A stretch of DNA of 64,000 bases from contig CP053159.1 in NCBI GenBank assembly GCA_014607495.2, positions 13,957,501-14,021,500 of the forward strand, read 5' to 3'. A model generated the notes under the pieces. The model did no database searches. It had not been told where the DNA came from and saw only the letters and a program-made list of their open reading frames with translations. A program made the position numbers and the translations under genes. This DNA is from Carposina sasakii. Its lineage: Eukaryota > Arthropoda > Insecta > Lepidoptera > Carposinidae. Below, piece by piece: positions 58,991 to 64,000 of the stretch (position 1 is its first letter; each line of letters opens with the position of its first letter).

Positions 58991-60180
58991 TGAAGACCCG
59001 CATCAGCACAGGGTGCGGCGTAGACCCTAAAAAATTCCACAAACCCCAACTTGGTTTTGTATTCGAACTTTGCTCGAATTTTCGGCTGGAACGGGTTCGA
59101 CGCTCACTTGCGTCACTTTACTATTCTAATGCACTATAAAACCGATCATAAACATAAGAGAAGAACAAGTCGTTTGTTACACTGACGACACAAAAGGGTT
59201 GTATTGTAGGTGTAAAAGCGTATATTTCAGGAGATTGTTTATTTCGATTTATCTATTCGTAGGTGCATATAATTTTGGAAATAAGACGGGGTGATATTGT
59301 CTAGAAAGCACCACCGTTTGATAATGTTTACAAAATTCAGACAATAATATTGAAACACAATGTGTTAACGTTTCCTGGATAATAGTTTAGGTCATATTTT
59401 TTTTAAATACTGAAGTGAGATATTATGACTGAACTAAATAAATCTGTAACAAAATTGAAAATATAATTTGATAAAGAAGTAATAATAATTAACTAAATAA
59501 TTTCTATAATCCTGAGGATGCCAAAACATATGTAGATTATTTATCGGGAAAAATGTATCAGGGTGCTTAATTGTAGTTATGTGCCTTTATTATGAAAGTG
59601 AGGGTGTAGGGTGTAGGGCCCGGTTTGCTTCCGACGCCTAATACAATTTCATTTATAAAACAGCCTAATCGGGGAAAAAATCTTTGGGAAAGGGGTATTT
59701 AATGGACACATTTTGCCTAATCTGGGGGATACGACTGGTACGTAAATCAACGGTAAAATGTTATTATTTTTATACTTTATTGTACACAAATTAAAAATAT
59801 ACCTAAACATAAATTACACAGGTACTGGACAAATGTACAATGGCGTGGTTATCTCTTCAAGAGATTTCTTCCAGCAGACCAAAATTTTTCATGGGGTTCC
59901 GAATGTATCATATCGCACAAGTGCAATGAAGGTCTAGAAGGTGGTGGATTATGCTATGCGCATGAACGTACTTTATAAGTACGTTCACGGTTATGCGTAA
60001 TACCTCTTCTAAAAGATATCATTCTATCGAAATCGCGAAGCCTACCAGCTGGAAGTAGCACTAAGATGATAGTAGATATCCTAAACATTGCTCATGTAAA
60101 AATATACCATACCATTGTTCTTCTACTTAGTTGTGTTTATGAAATAGAAAGACCATGGTTGGGCAGTTGGCCTGGCTGGC
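58991..60180. other. Upstream region of the second ABCG gene
   Basis: AT-rich. One GGGCCC-type repeat scrap at 59602-59655 (GTGTAGGGCCCGG then CGACGCCTAATACAATTTC). A candidate regulatory region; no gene seen. Confidence 0.4.
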
Positions 60181-60423
60181 CAGTGTGAGTGAAGCCGTGT
60201 CTGCGAACAGACGCACCCGCGCTGCGTGACGCTCGCGAACGGAAACTTCGAAATTAATAGAAAATATATTTTTATAAACTTTAAAAAAAGAACATAAAAT
60301 TAAAAATAAATGCAGTTTTAAAATTAGATCTGTTTACATGGACCGTGAAACGTAACCGCTGAAACGCATACTGAACATGATAAAGACTTATTGATTTCTA
60401 GCGTGTTTGTTTGAAACGTAACA
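60180..60423 (+). promoter_or_regulatory. Probable promoter / 5' UTR of the second ABCG gene
   Basis: A CpG-rich stretch at about 60185-60245 (ACGCACCCGCGCTGCGTGAC) precedes an AT-rich segment. TTGATTTCTAG ends at 60400, 23 bases before the ATG, and could be an acceptor for a non-coding first exon. The start context AACAATGG is favourable. Confidence 0.4.
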
Positions 60424-60583
60424 ATGGCGAATACCTTGGCCATGCTTCAGGGGATCGGGAAGAAGGTGAAGAATAATGAGTCGGAGAGCAGGATCCTCCA
60501 GGTCAGCATGCCCTCCCCACACTCGGTGAACATCGAGTTCACCAATATTACCATGGAAGTTGGCGGAGGAATTACCGCTAAAC
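60424..60583 (+). CDS. Second ABCG half-transporter gene, exon 1 (rest beyond the window)
   Basis: 53 codons plus one base, ending AAAC|GTAAGT. It begins MANTLAMLQGIGKKVKNNES and contains VNIEFTNITMEVGGG, which aligns with [12 protein letters not shown] in exon 1 of the gene at 42973. Both first exons end in phase 1 just before the segment that leads to Walker A. This segment opens the nucleotide-binding domain of ABCG1/4-like transporters. No Walker A exon is visible before 64000, so intron 1 is at least 3.4 kb; the paralogue's is 17.8 kb. Assignment depends on a short motif plus structure, so it is less certain than the complete gene. Confidence 0.75.
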
Positions 60584-61730
60584 GTAAGTAAATTGATTAG
60601 TTTATGACAAATAATTGAGTTTACGTAAGTTTCTTCTACGTAGTAAATTTTTAGAGTCGTGAGTAGTTGCATGTTAGATAGGTATAAGTACATGTTGCAA
60701 AACGGTAAAATTATCGCAATGCACGTACTTAGGTGTATTATAAATTAGGTCACACTATTGCAATAATGCCGTACATTGTTTTTCAGCATTAACACGCGTC
60801 ATTTCAATAATGAATAAAATAGATAACGTGACAAAAACCTAGTATCTAATTAAAACAACATGTTGTTGAGAAACGTCGGAAATCTACCCGAATTCTCAAC
60901 TATTCAAACCTGTCAAATTATATCTCAATTTGCCTAATTACTTACTTCACTTTGCGTAGTTTCTGAGTAATTTATTAACTGCGAAGTAATAAACTATCTA
61001 AGTAGTAATATTGCAAGAGCGACCCACATTGGTATGGTATGATATCTATCTGTGCTATAAATACACGTAGGCCCATACACTGTATACAGTGTATTATGCT
61101 CAAATTACGAGCAGAAACAAAAGCGAAAAACTTACATACTACTCGCATATAGATATGTGAATTTAGGACATCAAACTAGTTAACAAAATATATTTAAAGA
61201 TCCTATACATAACTAACAGGATATAAAAGAGACTTCACACGTTATTGGGTAAATCTTTCGATTGCCGTAGCTGCTACGAGTATGTCAGGTCAGGTTAGAA
61301 AGAAAAGAAAACCATTCGAAAGTATAGAATATCTTCCTAGAACCCTCGGTAGTTAGAGGAATCACCAAAACAAAATAAAAAGTTTTCAATAGAATTTAAG
61401 ATTCTATTATCTATATTTTCGTACATTGTATGGGTAATAAAATGTGAATTGTTTTGTTTCCGTAAATGCTAAGTTACGTTATACGACTATATTTTCCTCG
61501 TAATTTACAGTTCAAGAAGAATTTTATATCTTTGACGAGATCATTAATTAACACTTCTGCTTCAATCACATCCATTGGCGTTTATCTAAGAATGAAACAG
61601 TTATTTTCCTCTCCTCAAATAGAAATTATTTATTTATTATTCTTTAAACAATCTAAAACTTAAAATTAGGTACAACGTCTCCCAAAACTGCTTGCGCCGT
61701 TTGACTGTGGGATCCGTGATAAATATTAAA

Positions 61731-62000
61731 TACTAGTGGATGCCCGCGACTCTGTCCGCGTGGACTACAGAAAAAACAAAATATCGAAATTATCCGGGAT
61801 AAAAATCTTTTCCCGGGATAAAAAGTAGCCTATATGTTAAATGGGACCTGTCACAATATATTCCTGAAAACTCCATCGAAATCTGTTCAGCAGTTTCTGA
61901 GATTAGCGTGCACAAACGCACAGACAAACCGACAAACAGACAAAAATTCAAAAAAGTCATCGTTTTGGGTTCTATTGCGTTGATAAAGGTCTCCTATAAT
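61731..62000 (+). repeat. Retroelement 3' repeat (CCCGCGAC...GGGATAAAAAGTAGCC family)
   Basis: ATGCCCGCGACTCTGTCCGC, GGGATAAAAAGTAGCCTAT, CATCGAAATCTGTTCAGCAG, then ACAGACAAACCGACAAACAG. Opposite orientation to 32620-32860. Confidence 0.65.
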
Positions 62001-63668
62001 ATTTTTCTCATATATCTTCCATGTACAGACAGCGATCCGTTACATTTTTATCATATGTATAGACTATATTATGTACTGTGATCTAGAGTATAATCAAAGA
62101 CGTATAATAAAACACGTAATGGTGTCCTTTATTGTGAAAGCCGTTAAACTCACAAAAAAGGTTTAGTAGATCTGATAAAATTAACAAGATTTTGACCATT
62201 CGCTGTCCATAATCTGTATCACTTTCCGTTGTATTACTATAATCTACTCTAATGTACCTATTCATATAAGGATCGAGGCCTTAGAAAATAATTTTCGTAA
62301 AAGAAAATCACATCCTAAAATTCACTCAGCGGCGCGCTAAACAAATATTTTTTGTGGAAACTCATGACCTTCACTACATAATCTATTTACCTATATACTC
62401 CTGCCAAAATTCTCAATCCTGGTTTCTTCTCTCACTAATCCAGTGAATACGTAACGAACTTTTGCGTTGATTATGGGATTGTCAACAGAACAGCCAGTAA
62501 CATTCCGACAGATAACGATTTAGTTACTCGTAGTTTGGCAATAATGACCAGCTTATCTTCCGAATCGAAAACAGGTGAAACATAATGTTGACGCCGATAT
62601 ACGGGTATTGATTTATTTTGTTACACATCGCATATCACCTAACTTTTTATTTATTACTTGTGTTCAAATTTGAACTTCATCATCATCATATCATCCGTCA
62701 TAAATTCATAAATTATTCAATTCAATATTACAATAACTAGCATAGTTTGCCTTGGCTTTCCTTTGGGATAAACTGAACGTAATAAATTTTCACTGTATAG
62801 GTGTAGGTGTATTGATATTGTTTGTTTCCTCAAGATCTGGCTTGATTGTCTGTTTATGGTAAAATTTGGCATTCAGGTAGGAAATATCAAAGATGTTAAA
62901 CGCAGTATTGTGTTACTAAAATTTTGCACTCTGTATGGATAATTTGATTATTAATTTTCTATATAGGTATATCGTTATAGCACGCAATATAAAATACAAA
63001 CATAGACGGTTTGAGACTAAAAATAGGTACGATTCAGTCGTTCAATATTATAATTTCTAAAATTGGTGTCATTTACCTACAAACTTTGGGATTTGAAACC
63101 AGTTTAATATTTAAATACACATTTTATTTTAGTGGAAAATAGTATATAGGTCGGTATTTATAGATCTGTCTGCGTCACCAAGCCCACCCGTGGTGGATCC
63201 AATTATTCCTGTGTCCCGATTTTGATAAAGAAGTCCTTAATAAATTAGATACATCTCGGGTGAAATTTACGCATATTACATTTCTGTATATATACAAAGC
63301 CTATTTAAGTCATACATGTGCTTTTGTATCCATATTGTCACTAAAGGAGTCGACCAGTCTCACAATCAAAAGACTCAAAAGTAAGAAAAATATCTGGGTT
63401 TTTTTAAATGATTTACAGTCAATATTACTTTAGATTAGTCATAACTGGTCTCTAGAGAACTAAGTGTTTATTAATTGCAATGAATCGAATTATTAATGTA
63501 ATTTAAATAAGGCATAGTTATACAATTATCTATCATTACCTTAATTGGATATTTCCCTGACGCGTGGAAACCGTGGTAATGACAACTTGATGGTACTAGG
63601 GATCAATTCAGCTGTCAGTTGGTACTAAGAACTGTCAATGGGGATGATGAGGTTTATTCTTTAATGTA

Positions 63669-63765
63669 CAGGGTGTAGCAGGATGGGTATGTCAAGCGAA
63701 AACTATTTACATATTAGCCCAGTAGAGGAAATCTATGCGCAAGAGAATTAAAATCGGTTTTTTTC
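63669..63765 (+). repeat. Left end of the palindrome MITE family seen at 34151
   Basis: CAGGGTGTAGCAGGATGGGT preceded by TA, then TCAAGCGAAAACTATTTAC and TAGCCCAGTAGAGGAAATCTA, diverged. The right end is not found. Confidence 0.5.
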
Positions 63766-64000
63766 TTCATTCAAGCACCTGTGTCATAAACTTTTTGAAA
63801 ACTGAGGAGAAGCAAAAAATCTTGAACTAAGTGTCAACTTAAGCTACATTATAAGCATGAATTAGATATTCACTAAATATTTTATATATTTGACTATTCC
63901 AACTGCTTATGTTGAAGTTTCTGCCATTTTCTTGCCACACTTGTTGCTGTATTACTAAATTTCTTGTCTTTATTAGACCTCAGTTACTCAATGAGAAACT

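Larger units (their letters stand above)
60584..64000 (+). other. Intron 1 of the second ABCG gene (partial)
   Basis: Starts GTAAGTAAAT. It contains the retroelement repeat at 61731-62000, an RTE-like CATCATCAT scrap near 62685 and a MITE end at 63669. No further exon recognised. Confidence 0.65.

Overview
The window reads as eukaryotic nuclear DNA from an insect, most likely a moth or butterfly. The background is AT-rich, coding regions are split by GT-AG introns with mostly GTAAGT donors, and the dispersed repeats (RTE and other non-LTR LINE 3' ends, SINE-like families, many MITEs) are of kinds I know from Lepidoptera. The order assignment is inference from repeat style, not proof. There is no bacterial operon structure, rRNA or CRISPR array.

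Layout: (1) 1-4115, minus strand: the 5' end of a trehalose-6-phosphate synthase gene (two coding exons; the rest lies beyond the left edge). (2) 4116-20160: intergenic, with LINE remnants, a CA microsatellite, a GC-rich retroelement fragment and several MITEs, two of them with 8-bp target duplications. (3) 20161-42973, minus strand: a complete ABC transporter gene of the ABCG half-transporter type (11 exons, 654 codons, all splice phases agree). Exons 2-11 lie within 4.8 kb, but intron 1 is 17.8 kb and is packed with repeats. (4) 42974-60423: intergenic between two divergent ABCG genes. It holds a Harbinger-like MITE with an internal 13-bp minisatellite, a nested transposon (47002-52093) and a hAT MITE with a perfect 8-bp duplication. 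(5) 60424-64000, plus strand: exon 1 and the start of intron 1 of a second ABCG gene, head-to-head with the first and with the same exon-1 phase and a related segment.

The most unusual object is the nest at 47-52 kb. A 4.66-kb element with 34-bp perfect terminal inverted repeats and a 4-bp (TAAA) flanking repeat encodes a protein that looks like a DDE-type transposase of a family I cannot name. It has inserted into an older hAT-like MITE that keeps its own 8-bp duplication (7 of 8 matching). The transposase frame is continuous except for one in-frame TAA, and its 5' leader contains a credible intron, so the true start is inside the longest ORF.

How the genes relate: the synthase makes trehalose-6-phosphate for haemolymph sugar, and the ABCG proteins are membrane half-transporters. 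Their adjacency gives no evidence of a joint pathway; the two ABCG genes look like an ancient duplication. Most of the remaining sequence is decayed mobile DNA. All family names come from recognising motifs by eye; no search was run.
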